Positions 38,007 to 48,733 are shown, numbered from the stretch's first letter. The stretch is DNA of 64,000 bases from Streptomyces sp. WAC08241 (GCA_007858575.1 CP042279.1:3970501-4034500); one strand, 5' to 3'. Numbers and translations: made by a program. Notes: a model not told the origin generated them from the letters alone.

Positions 38007-39505
38007 GGTGTGGCCAACGGTACGCGGGCGGAGACCGCCGTGCCCTCGCCGGGGGCGGTCTCGACGGTGACGGTGCCGGTGAGGCGCTCGGCGCGGGCCC
38101 GCATGCCGTCGAGTCCGAACCCGCCGCCCTCGCCGTCCCGTTCGGGCCGGGCGAGCGGGTCGAAGCCGCGGCCGTCGTCCCGTACGTCCAGGGTGATCTC
38201 GTCGTCCATGTAGGAGAGGGTGACGCCGGCCCGGGCGGCCCCGGCGTGGCGGGCGGTGTTGGACAGGGCCTCCTGGGCGATCCGCAGCAGGGTGGCGGCG
38301 ACCTCGCCGTGGAGCGGTGCCTCGGTGCCGGTGACGGTGAAGCGGGTGGCGACGCCGGTGCGTTCGGCCCACTCCTCGACGGTCTTGCGCAGGGCCTCGG
38401 GGAGGGCGTCGTGCTCCAGGGCGACCGGGCTCAGGTTCCGCACGGAGCGCCGGGCCTCGCCGAGACCGTGCCGGGCGAGGTCGGCGGCGCGCCGCAGGTG
38501 GGTCTCGGCGCGCTCCCGGTCGGGGGCGGCGGAGGCGGCCTGGAGTTGGGTGACGACCCCGGTGAGGCCCTGGGCGATGGTGTCGTGGATCTCGGCGGCG
38601 AGCCGGCGCCGCTCGTCGGCGACCCCGGCCTCCCGTGCCTGGAGCAGGAGTTGGGCCTGGAGGGCGGCGTTCTCGGCGAGGGCCTGTTCGAGGCGGCTGT
38701 TGGCGCGGGCGAGCTCCGCGATGGTGGCGGCGCGCTCGGCCGCCTTCTCCGCCTCCTTCGTGCCGAGGTGGGAGAGGCCGACGACGAGGCAGGCGTTCAG
38801 GGCGAACAGTCCGCCGAAGGCGAGCCACTGCACGAGGGAGGCGGGCGGCAGTCCGCCGGACTGGGACCCGGCCATGGTGACGGCGACGAGGAGGAGCCCG
38901 GCCCGGGAGAGGCGGCGGGGCAGCAGGTGGACGGCGTCGAAGTAGCCCGCGCAGGCGTAGACCGCGAAGAAGGGGTTGAGCCAGGTCAGCACGAAGGCGA
39001 GGGCGGTGCGGAGGACGAAGTACGCGGTGGAGGCGGGGCCGGGGGCGCCGGGGACGAGGAGGGCGACGGGGCGTCGGGGACGGGGCCGGGGCCGGGGGCG
39101 GGGTCTTCCGTCGGGGGTTGCCTGCGGGCTCTTCCCGTGGGGCCGGACTCTTCCCTTACGGGGCCCGGTCCTTCCCGTACGGGATCCGGCTCGTCCCGTA
39201 CGGGATCCGGCCCTCCCGTAGGGGCCCGGTCCTTCCCGTAGGGGCTCCGGGTCTTCCCCTGGAGGCCCGACGCAGGGGCGGCCGGTCGTCCAGCCGTGGG
39301 CCGCGACGAAGCGGACGCAGCGGCGGTCCCACACCGCGTGGAGGAGGAGGGCCACCGGCACCAGGAACGCGGCGGTCACCGTCTCCGCGCGGTCCGACAG
39401 CGTCCCTGCCGACGCCCCGGCGATCGCGGTGGCGATGCCGAGCAGGCCGTACGGCCCCCAGCGGAAGAACTGGCGCCAGCGTTCCTCGACGGTGGTGGCC
39501 GTCAT
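38003..39505 (-). CDS. Membrane sensor histidine kinase (NarL partner type)
   Basis: About 500 residues and apparently free of frameshifts, from ATG 39503-39505 after AAGGGAGCGGGGCGG. Membrane helices include YGLLGIATAIAGASAG, AAFLVPVALLLHAVW, RTALAFVLTWLNPFFAVYAC and WLAFGGLFALNACLVVGL. A coiled coil (EKAAERAATIAELARANSRL) precedes the HisKA_3 H box in AAEIHDTIAQGLTGVVTQLQ and an HATPase_c domain with RIAQEALSNTARHA, LDVRDDGRGFD and GGFGLDGMRARAERL. Between the second and third helices a Gly/Arg/Thr-rich insert of about 60 residues is encoded by DNA tandem repeats. The signal is unknown. Confidence 0.93.
   Translation of the reverse strand: MTATTVEERWRQFFRWGPYGLLGIATAIAGASAGTLSDRAETVTAAFLVPVALLLHAVWDRRCVRFVAAHGWTTGRPCVGPPGEDPEPLREGPGPYGRAGSRTGRAGSRTGRTGPRKGRVRPHGKSPQATPDGRPRPRPRPRPRRPVALLVPGAPGPASTAYFVLRTALAFVLTWLNPFFAVYACAGYFDAVHLLPRRLSRAGLLLVAVTMAGSQSGGLPPASLVQWLAFGGLFALNACLVVGLSHLGTKEAEKAAERAATIAELARANSRLEQALAENAALQAQLLLQAREAGVADERRRLAAEIHDTIAQGLTGVVTQLQAASAAPDRERAETHLRRAADLARHGLGEARRSVRNLSPVALEHDALPEALRKTVEEWAERTGVATRFTVTGTEAPLHGEVAATLLRIAQEALSNTARHAGAARAGVTLSYMDDEITLDVRDDGRGFDPLARPERDGEGGGFGLDGMRARAERLTGTVTVETAPGEGTAVSARVPLATP
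39131..39270. repeat. About 21-bp minisatellite inside the histidine kinase gene
   Basis: Six to seven units of about 21 bases (two of 19) built on CTTCCCGTACGGGATCCGG run in tandem, for example 39150-39170, 39171-39191 and 39192-39212. On the coding strand they give the repeating GSRTGRA-like peptide in the cytoplasmic or extracellular loop after the second membrane helix. Copy number may vary between strains. Confidence 0.85.
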
Positions 39506-39543
39506 CCGCCCCGCTCCCTTCACTCCCCGCGTCACCCCCGACG

Positions 39544-40283
39544 TCACTCCCAGCGGAACCAGCGCACCGAGGCGCCGGTCAGGACGACCGCCCACAGGGC
39601 CATGATCCCGAGCGCGGCCCATCCGGGCTGGCCGCCGACGCGGCCGCGTCGAGGGCCTCGGAAGCGGCGCCGAAGGGGTGAGCCCGACGATCCGCTGAAG
39701 GGTATCCGGCATGGCCTGGACCGGGACCCAGACCCCGGCGGTGAACATGGTGGGGAAGAAGACGGCCGAACCGACGGCGGTGGCGACCTTCTGCGTGCGC
39801 GCGACGGCGCACACGGCCGCGCCGAGCGCGAGCCCGCACGCGACGGCGAGCAGCAGGGCGATCAGGTACCCCGCCGGGTTATCCGGCAGGGCGACGCCGA
39901 AGGCGAGGCGGCCGACCGCGACCACGAGCAGCGCGGAGACGAGCGCGGCGGCGGCGTGTAGGACGAGCTGCGCGGTGAGCAGGGTCCCGGGCCGTACGGG
40001 AGTGGTGGACATGCGGCGCAGGATGCCGCGCTCGCGGTAACCGGAGAGGACCGGGGCATGGCCTGGAGCCCGGACATGATGAGGGCGAAGAGGACGGAGA
40101 CGGGGACGTAGAGGTCGATGACCCGGCGTCCGCCGAGGTCCTCGGACGCCTCCCGGAAGGAGGGATCAGGCCGAGGATCACGAGGAGCAGGGTCGGCGAG
40201 AGCATCACCCAGAACAGGCTTCCGGGCTCGCGGCCGAAGAGCCGCGCCTCGGTCTTCAGGACGGTCGTGGTGGCGGTGCTCAT
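39544..40283 (-). CDS. ABC-2 type exporter permease
   Basis: About 246 residues from ATG 40281-40283: MSTATTTVLKTEARLFGREP. Six helices are expected, including SLFWVMLSPTLLLVILGLI, AQLVLHAAAALVSALLVVAV, YLIALLLAVACGLALGAAVC and AVGSAVFFPTMFTAGVWVPV. This is the DrrB/NatB-like ABC-2 fold. The conserved ERGILRRMSTTPVRP segment is typical for drug or daunorubicin-type exporters. Frameshifts near 40155, 40060 and 39655. It overlaps the upstream ATPase stop by ATGA and is 38 bases upstream of the kinase gene, consistent with one operon with its two-component system. Confidence 0.88.
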
Positions 40284-41186
40284 CGGTGATCGGTTCCCGT
40301 CAGGTCGAGGTAGGCGTCGTCGAGGGTGGCGTCGGCGACCCGGAGGCGGGAGGCGGTGACGCCGTGGCGGGCGAGGAGGGAGACGAAGGCGGTGACGGTC
40401 TCGTCGGTGCCGCCGACGACCGTGCGCCCGTCGGCGGTCGTGACGGAGACGGCCCGGGGAGCGCCCGCAGCGCGGCCGGGTCGAGCGGGGTGTCGGCGGC
40501 GAAGGAGATCTCCTTGGCTCCGGCGGCGCGCCCGATCAGCCCGTCGGGGGTGTCGAGGGCGGCGATCCGGCCGCGGTCGAGGACGGCGATCCGGTCGCAG
40601 AGGCGCTGGGCCTCCTCCATGAAGTGGGTGACGAGCAGGACGGTCACCCCGGTGTCCCGGACGGCCTCGACGAGCTCCCAGACCTCGCGGCGGGCGCGCG
40701 GGTCGAGGCCGGTGGTGAGTTCGTCGAGGACGACGACCCGGGGTCCCCGATCAGGGCGAGGGCGATGAACAGCCGCTGCTTCTGGCCGCCGGACAGCTTC
40801 CCGAACCGCACCTTCAGGTGGGGCAGGAGGCCGAGCCGCTCGGCGAGCGCGTGCGGGTCGGCGGGCCGCTCGTGGAAGGAGGCGTACAGGGAGAGCGCCT
40901 CGCGGACGGTCAGTTTGGGCTGGAGCCCGCTCTCCTGAGCTGGACGCCGAGGACCCGGGTGGTCTCGGCGCGCCGAACGGCCGGGTCGTGTCCACAGACG
41001 CGGACCAGGCCCTCGTCGGGGTCCGCAGCCCTTCGACGCACTCGACGGTGGTGGTCTTGCCGGCGCCGTTGGGCCCGAGGATCCCGAAGACCTCCCCTCG
41101 CCGACCTCGAAGGAGACCCCGTCGACGACCTTCCGGCCGTCGTAGGACTTGTGCAGTCCCCGCACTTCGATCGCTGCTGTCGTCAT
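40280..41186 (-). CDS. ABC exporter ATP-binding protein (DrrA/NatA type)
   Basis: About 302 residues from ATG 41184-41186 after GGGAGGCTCGGGGC. AIEVRGLHKSYDGRKVVDGV leads to Walker A GPNGAGKTTT, then QLQESGLQPKLTVREALSLY, signature KLSGGQKQRLFIALALIG, Walker B VVVLDELTTGLD and THFMEEAQRLCDRI. The C-terminal DUF4162-like domain ends ARHGVTASRLRVADATLDDA. Frameshifts near 41095, 41025, 40935, 40740 and 40455. It drives the ABC-2 permease encoded next and probably exports a drug or lipid under control of the neighbouring kinase-regulator pair. Confidence 0.92.
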
Positions 41187-41348
41187 GCCCCGAGCCTCCC
41201 GCTCCGGGCGGCCCTCCGGCATCGGCCGATCCGCTCGTACCCGCCGTCAACCGATCGGAGGATGGCGGGTACGACCTCTCGGTACGGCCCTCCGTACGGC
41301 CCTGGGGCCCGGTCGGCTCGGCCCCCGGCCGGCTCGGCCCCGGCCTGC

Positions 41349-42167
41349 TCAGTCCCGGCCGGCGAGCGTCGCTTCGAGCCGGGTCACGTACCGGGCCTCG
41401 GCCTCCTTGCGCACGGCGGCGAAGCGGCGGTCGACGAGGAGGACCGGCAGCATCCAGAGGTAGCCCCACGGGCTGAAGGCCCCGGCGATCCCCGCCTGCC
41501 GGAGCAGTTGGTTGGTGACCAGGGCGAGGCAGCCGGAGAGGACCCAGATCACCCCGCGGTGGCGCCCGAGGAAGCGCACCGGCGCGTTCCGGGGCCCGCG
41601 AGCGCCTCGGCGGTCGCGGCCCGTACGGCCGCCGCGCGGTCGGTGGGGTCGGCGGCCTCGGCGGCGCGGACGGCGGCGGCCCCGTCGGCGAGGTCGTCGT
41701 CGAGGGCCCGGGCCTGCTCCTGCGTCCGCCCGGCGGCGAGCCTCCCTCGACGGCCGCCATCCGCAGGTCCTCCCAGTAGCCCCGGCGGGCCCAGCGCTCG
41801 GCGGCGGCGAGCCGGTCGGCCTCGGCGGAGCCGGGGCCAGCTCCTTCAGGCGCCGGGAGAGGACGACGGCGCGGGCGGCACGGCCCGGGTGGTCGAAACC
41901 GTCGGCGCGCAGGCACAGTTCGGCGTAGCCGGCGAGGAGCCCGAGGTGGTCGCGGTCGAGGGCGAGACCGACGCGGAAGGCCTCCTCGGCGCGGTCGTCG
42001 TGGTCGTCCTCGTCCTCGGCGGCGTGCCCGAGGGCGAGCCAGCAGTAGAGGTCGGCCTGCGGGCCGAGGGCGTCGAGCCCCTCCTGCGCGGTCCGGCGCA
42101 CGGCCGCGTTGCCGCCCTCCAGGAAGAGCTGTTCGCAGCGGGTCTCATAGGTGTCGAGCGTGGTCAT
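41349..42167 (-). CDS. TPR-like membrane protein of unknown function
   Basis: About 270 residues from ATG 42165-42167 (MTTLDTYETRCEQLFLEGGN). The first 100 residues look like TPR or SEL1-type helical repeats: ALGPQADLYCWLALGHAAED, EEAFRVGLALDRDHLGLLAG, RAVVLSRRLKELAP. A central charged, Ala-rich helical stretch is broken by frameshifts near 41840, 41745 and 41600. Two membrane segments are near the C-terminus (VIWVLSGCLALVTNQLL, WGYLWMLPVLLV), followed by a basic helix. No enzymatic motif is visible. The gene is divergent from the exporter pair, with a repeat-filled 310-base spacer. Confidence 0.7.
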   Translation of the reverse strand: MTTLDTYETRCEQLFLEGGNAAVRRTAQEGLDALGPQADLYCWLALGHAAEDEDDHDDRAEEAFRVGLALDRDHLGLLAGYAELCLRADGFDHPGRAARAVVLSRRLKELAPAPPRPTGSPPPSAGPAGATGRTCGWRPSREARRRADAGAGPGPRRRPRRRGRRRPRRRGRRPHRPRGGRTGRDRRGARGPRNAPVRFLGRHRGVIWVLSGCLALVTNQLLRQAGIAGAFSPWGYLWMLPVLLVDRRFAAVRKEAEARYVTRLEATLAGRD

Positions 42168-42240
42168 GCGGTCCCCTCCGTGCACACCCCGGTGCGGGCC
42201 GGGCAAGTCTCCGGCCCGCGGCTTCGTCCGGTCAAGGCGG

Positions 42241-42440
42241 TTCCGGGGAGCGGTCCGGAGGAACGGACGGAAGAGGTCGGAAGGACGGTCGGCGGGGGCC
42301 GGAGGCACGGACGGAAGCGGACCGGCGGGACGACCGGCGGGAGGCCGGAGGAGCAGCCGGAAGAGGTCCGGAGAAGCAGCCTGCCGGAAGCGGACCGGAG
42401 GAGCAGCCTGCCGGAGGCCGGAGGCGCGGCCGGAAAACCG
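42241..42440. repeat. Purine-rich degenerate repeats with a 27-bp tandem unit
   Basis: The divergent spacer between the TPR-like gene and the exporter pair is filled with variants of CGGAAG, CCGGAGG and GACCGG. The clearest unit is 27 bases: AGCAGCCTGCCGGA begins at 42375 and again at about 42402, followed by AGCGGACCGG. A partial third copy lies near 42351. Promoters for both directions must lie in or beside it. Confidence 0.75.
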
Positions 42441-42479
42441 GGTGAGCGGTGTCAGTGGCGAACCGTAAGGTCGGACCTG

Positions 42480-44263
42480 ATGCCCGAGAACCCCGTACCC
42501 CAGCAAGCGCCCCCGACCGGTCGGCGGTGCGCGTCCTGTTCCGTCTGTGGCCGTACGTACGTCCCGTGCGGGGGCGGCTGTTCACGGCCGCCTTCGTCGC
42601 GATCGTGGCCTCCTGTCTGTCGCTCGTCATCCCGCTCGTCCTGAAGTGGTTGGTGGACGGGCCCGTCGCGGACCGGGACCCCGGGGGCGTGTGGCTCGGG
42701 GCGCTGTACCTGCTGCTGCTCGGGATCGCGGAGGCGGCGCTCTTCGGCTTCCGGCGCTGGCTGGCGGCGCGGCCGCTCGCCGGGGTGGAGGCGCGGATGC
42801 GGTCGGACCTGTACGGCAGGCTCCAGCGGCTGCCGATCGCCTTCCACGACCGGTGGGCGTCGGGCCAGCTCCTGTCGCGGGGACGACGGACCTGATGCTG
42901 GTCCGGATGTTCTCGCCTTCCCGCTGACCTTCCTCCTGGTCAACGGCGTGACGATCCTCGCCGGGTACGTGCTGCTGCTCTCCCAGGACTGGTCCCTCGG
43001 CCTGGTGCTGCTGACCCCGGTGCTGCCGCTCGTGGTCGTCTGCTCGCTCTTCGAGGGCCGGTACGGCCGGGTGGCGCGCAGGGCCCAGGACCAGGTGGGC
43101 GACCTGACGACGGTCGTGGAGGAGAGCGTCCTCGGCATCCGGATCGTCAAGGGCTTCGGCCGGCACCGCAGCCAGGCGCGGGCCTTCCGCGAGCTCTCCG
43201 AGCACCTGCGGGCACGGAACTGGTCAAGGCCCGGCTGCTCGCCATGATCTGGGCGGTCATCACGGTCGTACCGGAACTGGCCATCGGGGCGGCGCTCGTC
43301 CTCGGCACGGTGCAGGTCGCGGACGGGGACCTGTCGGCGGGCACGCTCGTGGCGTTCCTGTCGACGGCGCTGGCGCTGCGCTGGCCGGTGGAGTCGATCG
43401 GCTTCCTGCTCGCGATGAGCCAGGAGGCGGCGACGGCGACGGAGCGGTACTTCGAGGTGATGGACGCCGAGGAGGAACCGGAGACGGCCGCCGCCCCGGA
43501 GGCCCCGCGGACCGGCGGCCCGGACGGGGTCCGCTTCGAGAACGTCACCTTCCGCTACCCGGACGCCCCGGAGGGCGCCCCGCCGGTCCTGGACGGCGTC
43601 GACCTGCACATCCGCCCCGGCGAGACGCTGGCCCTGGTCGGCGGCACGGGCTCCGGGAAGACGACGCTCACCGCCCTCGTACCGCGCCTGCACGAGACGA
43701 CGGGCGGCCGGATCCTCCTCGACGGCGAGGACATCGCGCGGATGGAGCGCCGCCGCCTGCGCTCCCTGGTGTCGGTGGCCTTCGAGGAACTCCACCCTGT
43801 TCTCGGCCTCCGTCGGCGAGAACGTGCTGATGGGGGCCGACGACGCGGCGGGCGAGCCGGAGCTGCGGCGCGCCCTCGCCGTGGCCCAGGCGGACGGCTT
43901 CGTGGACCGGCTGCCCGAGGCCGCCGCGACCCGGGTCGGCGAGCAGGGCCTGAGCCTGTCGGGCGGTCAGCGGCAACGGCTCGCCCTGGCCCGCGCGGTG
44001 GTCGGCCGCCCCGCTTCCTGGTCCTGGACGACCCCCTCGGCCCTCGACGTGCACACGGAGGCGCGGGTGGAGGCGGCCCTGCGGGAGGTGCTGCGGGAGA
44101 CGACGGCCCTGGTGGTGGCGCACCGCCCGTCGACGGTGATGCTGGCCGACCGGGTCGCGCTGCTGTCCGGGGCCGGATCGCGGCCGTGGGCACCCACCAG
44201 GAACTGCTGCGGAGCAACGAGGAGTACGCCTGGCTGATGTCGGGCGGGGAGGAACGGCGATGA
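42480..44263 (+). CDS. ABC exporter half-transporter (subunit 1)
   Basis: About 595 residues: six-helix ABC membrane domain plus ATPase. The start is uncertain. ATG 42480 gives MPENPVPQQAPP and needs one missing base near 42515; the in-frame GTG at 42449 needs none there. The membrane part has LFRLWPYVRPVRGRLFTAAF, SCLSLVIPLVLKWLVDGPVA and RAQDQVGDLTTVVEESVLGI. The ATPase has Walker A LVGGTGSGKTTL, signature LSLSGGQRQRLALARA, Walker B FLVLDDPLSALD and the H loop VVAHRPST. The residue after Walker B is D where E is usual (LDDP), a mark of a degenerate catalytic site in heterodimeric exporters. Frameshifts near 42885, 42918, 43215, 43790, 44015 and 44170. Confidence 0.88.
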
Positions 44264-46083
44264 CGGACACCACGCTCACGAAACCGCCCGTCCCCGTGCC
44301 GGACGAGCCGGACCCCTTCGACCGCGACGACCTGCCCGCTCCCCCGGGGCGACGGGCGCCCTGCTCCGCTCCCTCCTGTCCGCGCACCGCGCGCGGGTCG
44401 CGGTCGCCGCGCTCGTGCTCCTGGTCAAGGAGGCCGCGGTCCAGGCGGGCCCGCTGCTCGTGGCGTACGCCATCGACCGCGGCGTCCCGGCCTTCCGCGC
44501 GGGCGACCACGGCCCGGTGATCGCCGTGGGCCTCGGCTACCTCTCTGCGCGGCCCTCTCGGGCCTCCTCCAGTACGCCTTCGTCCGGGGGCGGCCCGGAT
44601 CAACCAGGACGTCCTCCTGGACCTGCGCGGCCGGATCTTCCGCCACGCGCAGGTCCTCAGCGTCGACTTCCACGAGCGCTACACCTCGGGCCGGCTGATC
44701 TCCCGCTCCACCACGGACGTCGAGTCCCTGCGCGAGCTGCTCTCGGAGGGCCTCCAGGAGCTGATCGGCGTGGTCCTCTCCTTCCTTTCGATCACCCTGG
44801 TCCTGCTCTGGCTGGACCTGGGCATCGGCGCGGTGGCGACGGCGTCCTTCGTCCCCTCACCTCCTGGTGCAGCTCTACCGCCGCCGGGCGGCCGGGTGTA
44901 CGGCGAGCGCTCCACCGCGATCGCGGGCGTGATCGTGAAGTTCGCGGAGACGATGAACGGCATCCGCCCGGTCAGGGCGTTCCGCCGGGAGAAGACCAAC
45001 GACGCGGAGTTCGGCACGCTCAACCGCCGCCACGAACGAAGCAACGGCGACGCGCTCCTCGAAATGGCCCGCTACGTCGTGGGCTCGCGTCTGGTGGCGA
45101 ACACGGCGGTGGCCGGAATGTGTCTCTGGGGCGCGTACCGAGTCGCGGAGGGCTCCTGAACTGGGCGTCCTGGCGGCGGCCGTCCTCTACATGCGGCGCC
45201 TGTACGACCCGATCGACCGCCTGGGCATGTTCCTCAACTCGTACGAGTCGGCGGCGGCGTCCCTCACCAAGATCGCGGGCCTCCTGGCCCAGGAACCGGG
45301 CGTCCCGGAGACGACGGCGCCCCGGGAACTCCCCCACCGCGAGGGCGCTCCGGGCCGGGAGGTGGTTCGAGGCCGTGCGGTTCGCGTACCGCACGGGCGA
45401 GGTCCTGCCCGCCTTCGACCTGCGGATCCCGGCGGGCCGGACGGTGGCGGTGGTGGGTGCCACGGGCGCGGGCAAGTCGACCCTGGCAAAGCTCCTGGCG
45501 CGCTTCTACGACCCGACGGAGGGCCGGGTCCTCCTCGACGGCGTCGATCTCCGCGATCTCACCACCCCCGACCTCCGGCGCGGAGTCGTCATGGTCACCC
45601 AGGAGGCGTTCTCTTCTCGGGCACGGTGGCGGAGAACATCGCGATCGGCCGTCCGGACGCGACGCGCGCCGAGATCGAGGAGGCGGCGAGGGCGATCGGC
45701 GCCCACGACTTCATCGCCGGCCTCCCCGACGGCTACGACACGGACGTGCGCAAGCGCGGCGGCCGCATCTCGGCGGGCCAGCGCCAACTGGTCGCCTTCG
45801 CCCGCGCTCTCCTGGCGGACCCGGCGGTCCTGATCCTGGACGAGGCGACGAGCTCGCTCGACGTACCCGGCGAACGGGCGGTCCAGCAGGCCATGGACAC
45901 GGTCCTGAAGGGCCGTACGGCGGTGGTCATCGCCCACCGCCCGTCGACGGTCGAGGTGGCGGACCGGGTCCTGGTGATGGAGGCGGGCCGGATCGTCGAG
46001 GACGGCCCCCGTCGGCCCTGGTGACGGGAGACGGCCACTACGCGGGTCTGCACCAGGCGTGGCGGGACAGCCTGGTGGGCTGA
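44260..46083 (+). CDS. ABC exporter half-transporter (subunit 2)
   Basis: About 607 residues, coupled by ATGA to subunit 1. After a Pro/Asp-rich leader (KPPVPVPDEPDPFDRDDLPA) come the membrane helices AALVLLVKEAAVQAGPLLVA, GVVLSFLSITLVLLWLDLGI and the loop INQDVLLDLRGRIFRHAQVL. The ATPase has Walker A VVGATGAGKSTL, TPDLRRGVVMVTQEAF, ISAGQRQLVAFARAL, Walker B VLILDEATSSLD with the catalytic glutamate, and VVIAHRPSTVEVADRVLV. With subunit 1 it forms a heterodimer that has one good and one weak ATP site. The exported compound is unknown. Frameshifts near 44350, 44540, 44595, 44860, 45155, 45365, 45610 and 46010. A hairpin follows. Confidence 0.92.
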
Positions 46084-46091
46084 GGAGGACC

Positions 46092-46134
46092 CCACGGCCG
46101 CGAGCGCGCCCCCGCACGCGGGTGGGGGCCGTGG
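46092..46134 (+). terminator. Probable terminator after the exporter pair
   Basis: CCACGGCC (46092-46099) pairs with GGCCGTGG (46127-46134). The loop is long, with GC-rich inner pairing possible. It begins nine bases after the TGA stop. Confidence 0.45.
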
Positions 46135-46565
46135 AGGGAGGGGTCGCGTTCGGGACGCGGGGCTTGATGGGGGCGCACGAGAACCGGTCACTCCGCCGAG
46201 ACCCGCACGCGCCGTACGTCACGCGGTCCCGGGCGCGCCCCCGGAACGGCCCTCCCGCCGCCGAAGAACCGGAGCGTGCCCCACCGCCCAACTCCCACGG
46301 GCGAAAACGCGCCTCCGGCCGAACAGCACCCCACGCCCACCCCACAGCTCACGAAACGTCCGCTTAACGAACGCGCCCGTACCAGCAGCGGACGATTTCG
46401 GCCAACTTGTATCCGCACTCCTGACAGGTCCTCGTCATCCCTGTCACTCTCTCCCCGGCCCTCCGAACGAAAGTCCGGAGACCGACGAACGTGCTCAACC
46501 GCTCTCCTTGCTCTGCCCGACGGACTCACCCAGGCCCGCCGGTACCCCCTCGCAAAGGAGTCCGC
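46135..46565. promoter_or_regulatory. Upstream region of the M4 metalloprotease gene
   Basis: About 430 bases without a credible gene. The last 220 bases are pyrimidine-rich and lower in GC (CTCACGAAACGTCCGCTTAACG, then CACTCTCTCCCCGG), as in leaders of secreted-enzyme genes. GCAAAGGAG precedes the GTG start by six bases. I could not fix a -10/-35 pair. Confidence 0.4.
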
Positions 46566-48590
46566 GTGAGATCCACGCCCAGCCGTCGCGCCACCGCGAC
46601 CGGTGCCCTGATAGCCGCCGCCGCCATGATCGCCGTGAGCGTCCAGACGGGCGCCGCCACCGCGGCGGACACCCCGTTCGGCGTCGCGCCCAAGGCCCAG
46701 CAGGGCACGTCGGCGAACCCGGGCAAGCTCCCGGCCGACCTCACCCCGCCCAGCGCACCGCGCTGATCAAGGCGGCCGACGCCGACAAGGCCGCCACGGC
46801 CGAGTCCCTCGGCCTCGGCGCCCAGGAGAAGCTGGTCGTCCGCGACGTCGTGCAGGACCGCGACGGCACGACCCACACCCGCTACGAGCGGACCTACGCC
46901 GGTCTGCCCGTGCTCGGCGGCGACCTGGTCGTCGAGGAGTCCAAGGCCGGCGTCCGGCAGGGCGTCACCAAGGCGGTCCGCACGGAGCTGAAGAACGTCG
47001 ACACGACCGCCAAGGTCGCGCCGGCGGCCGCCGAGAAGCAGGCCGTCGGCCTCGCCCAGGCGGACGGCTCCGACAAGGCCGCCGCGAGCCGCGCCCCGCG
47101 CAAGGTGGTCTGGCTCGCCGGGGCACCCCCGTCCTCGCGTACGAGACCGTCGTCGGCGGCCTCCAGCACGACGGCACCCCGAACGAGCTGCACGTCGTCA
47201 CCGACGCCAAGTCGGGCGCGAAGCTCTACGAGTGGCAGGCCATCGAGACCGGCACCGGCAACACGCAGTACAGCGGCCAGGTGACGCTCGGCACCGCGCC
47301 CTCGTACTCGCTGACGGACACCGGCCGCGGCAACCACAAGACGTACAACCTCAACGGCGGCAGCTCCGGCACGGGAACGCTGTTCACCAACACCACCGAC
47401 GTGTGGGGCAACGGCAACCCGTCCAACAAGGAGACCGCGGGCGCCGACGCGCACTACGGCGCCGCGCTCACCTGGGACTACTACAAGAACGTGCACGGCC
47501 GCACCGGCATCCGCGGTGACGGCGTCGGCGCGTACTCCCGGGTCCACTACGGCAACGCGTACGTCAACGCCTTCTGGCAGGACTCCTGCTTCTGCATGAC
47601 CTACGGCGACGGCGCGGGCAACACCAAGCCGCTGACCTCCATCGACGTGGCCGCGCACGAGATGACGCACGGCGTCACCTCCAACACCGCCGGCCTGGTC
47701 TACAGCGGCGAGTCCGGCGGCCTCAACGAGGCCACCTCGGACATCTTCGCGGCGGCCGTCGAGTTCTACGCCAACAACGCCCAGGACCAGGGCGACTACC
47801 TCGTCGGCGAGAAGATCGACATCCGCGGCAACGGCACCCCGCTGCGCTACATGGACAAGCCGAGCAAGGACGGCTCGTCCAAGGACGCCTGGTACTCGGG
47901 CATCGGCTCGATCGACGTCCACTACTCCTCGGGCCCGGCGAACCACTGGTTCTACCTGCTCTCCGAGGGCAGCGGCACCAAGACGATCAACGGCGTGACC
48001 TACGACTCCCCGACCTCGGACGGCCTGCCCGTCACGGGCATCGGCCGGGACAAGGCCGCGCTGATCTGGTTCAAGGCGCTCACCACCAAGTTCGGCTCCA
48101 ACACCAACTACGCCGCCGCCCGCACGGGCACGGTCGACGTGGCCAAGGCGCTCTACGGCGCCACCAGCCCCGAGGTGACGGCCGTCGAGAACGCCTGGGC
48201 CGCGATCAACGTCGGCGCCGTCCCGGCGGCGGCAACCCCGGTGGCAAGGTCTTCGAGAACACCGCCGACGTCTCCATCCCGGACAACGGCGCCGCGGTCA
48301 CCTCGACGGTCAACGTCACCGGCGTCACCGGCAACGCCCCGAGCAACCTCTCGGTCGGCGTGGACATCGTCCACACCTACAAGGGGGACCTGATCGTCGA
48401 CCTCGTCGCCCCCGACGGCTCGGTCTACAACCTGCACAACCGCACCGGCGGCAGCGCCGACAACATCGTCCAGACCTACACCGTCAACGCCTCCTCCGAG
48501 GTCGCTAACGGCGCCTGGAAGCTCCGCGTCCAGGACAAGGCCTCGGCCGACACCGGCTACATCAACGCCTTCAAGCTGACCTTCCCGTAA
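46566..48590 (+). CDS. Secreted M4 (thermolysin-type) metalloprotease with C-terminal P-domain
   Basis: About 675 residues from GTG 46566. A signal peptide with VRSTPSRRATATGALIAAAA and a cleavage site near GAATAADTP leads to a FTP/PepSY-type propeptide (YERTYAGLPVLGGDLVVEES). The catalytic domain has the zinc motif HEMTH in SIDVAAHEMTHGVTSNTAGL, the third ligand glutamate in ESGGLNEATSDIFAAAVEFY, and the histidine in SSGPANHWFYLLSEGSG. A convertase-type P-domain closes the protein (VSIPDNGAAVTSTVNVTGVT, GVDIVHTYKGDLIVDLVAPD). The enzyme should be a neutral extracellular zinc protease. Frameshifts near 46755, 47120 and 48235. Confidence 0.95.
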
Positions 48591-48620
48591 CCGTCACGGG
48601 CAAGGCCGGAACGAAGTGAC

Positions 48621-48651
48621 GGACGCCCCGGGGCAACGCCCCGGGGCGTCC
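48621..48651 (+). terminator. Strong hairpin terminator after the metalloprotease
   Basis: Perfect 14-bp stem GGACGCCCCGGGGC / GCCCCGGGGCGTCC with the loop AAC, 30 bases past the stop codon. Confidence 0.9.
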
Positions 48652-48733
48652 GCGCGTCCTCCGTGGGGTGGAACACGTGATCAGGGTGCCGCCGTTCGAT
48701 CTGCGTCCTGAGTCCCGTCGCGGGCGGCTTTGA

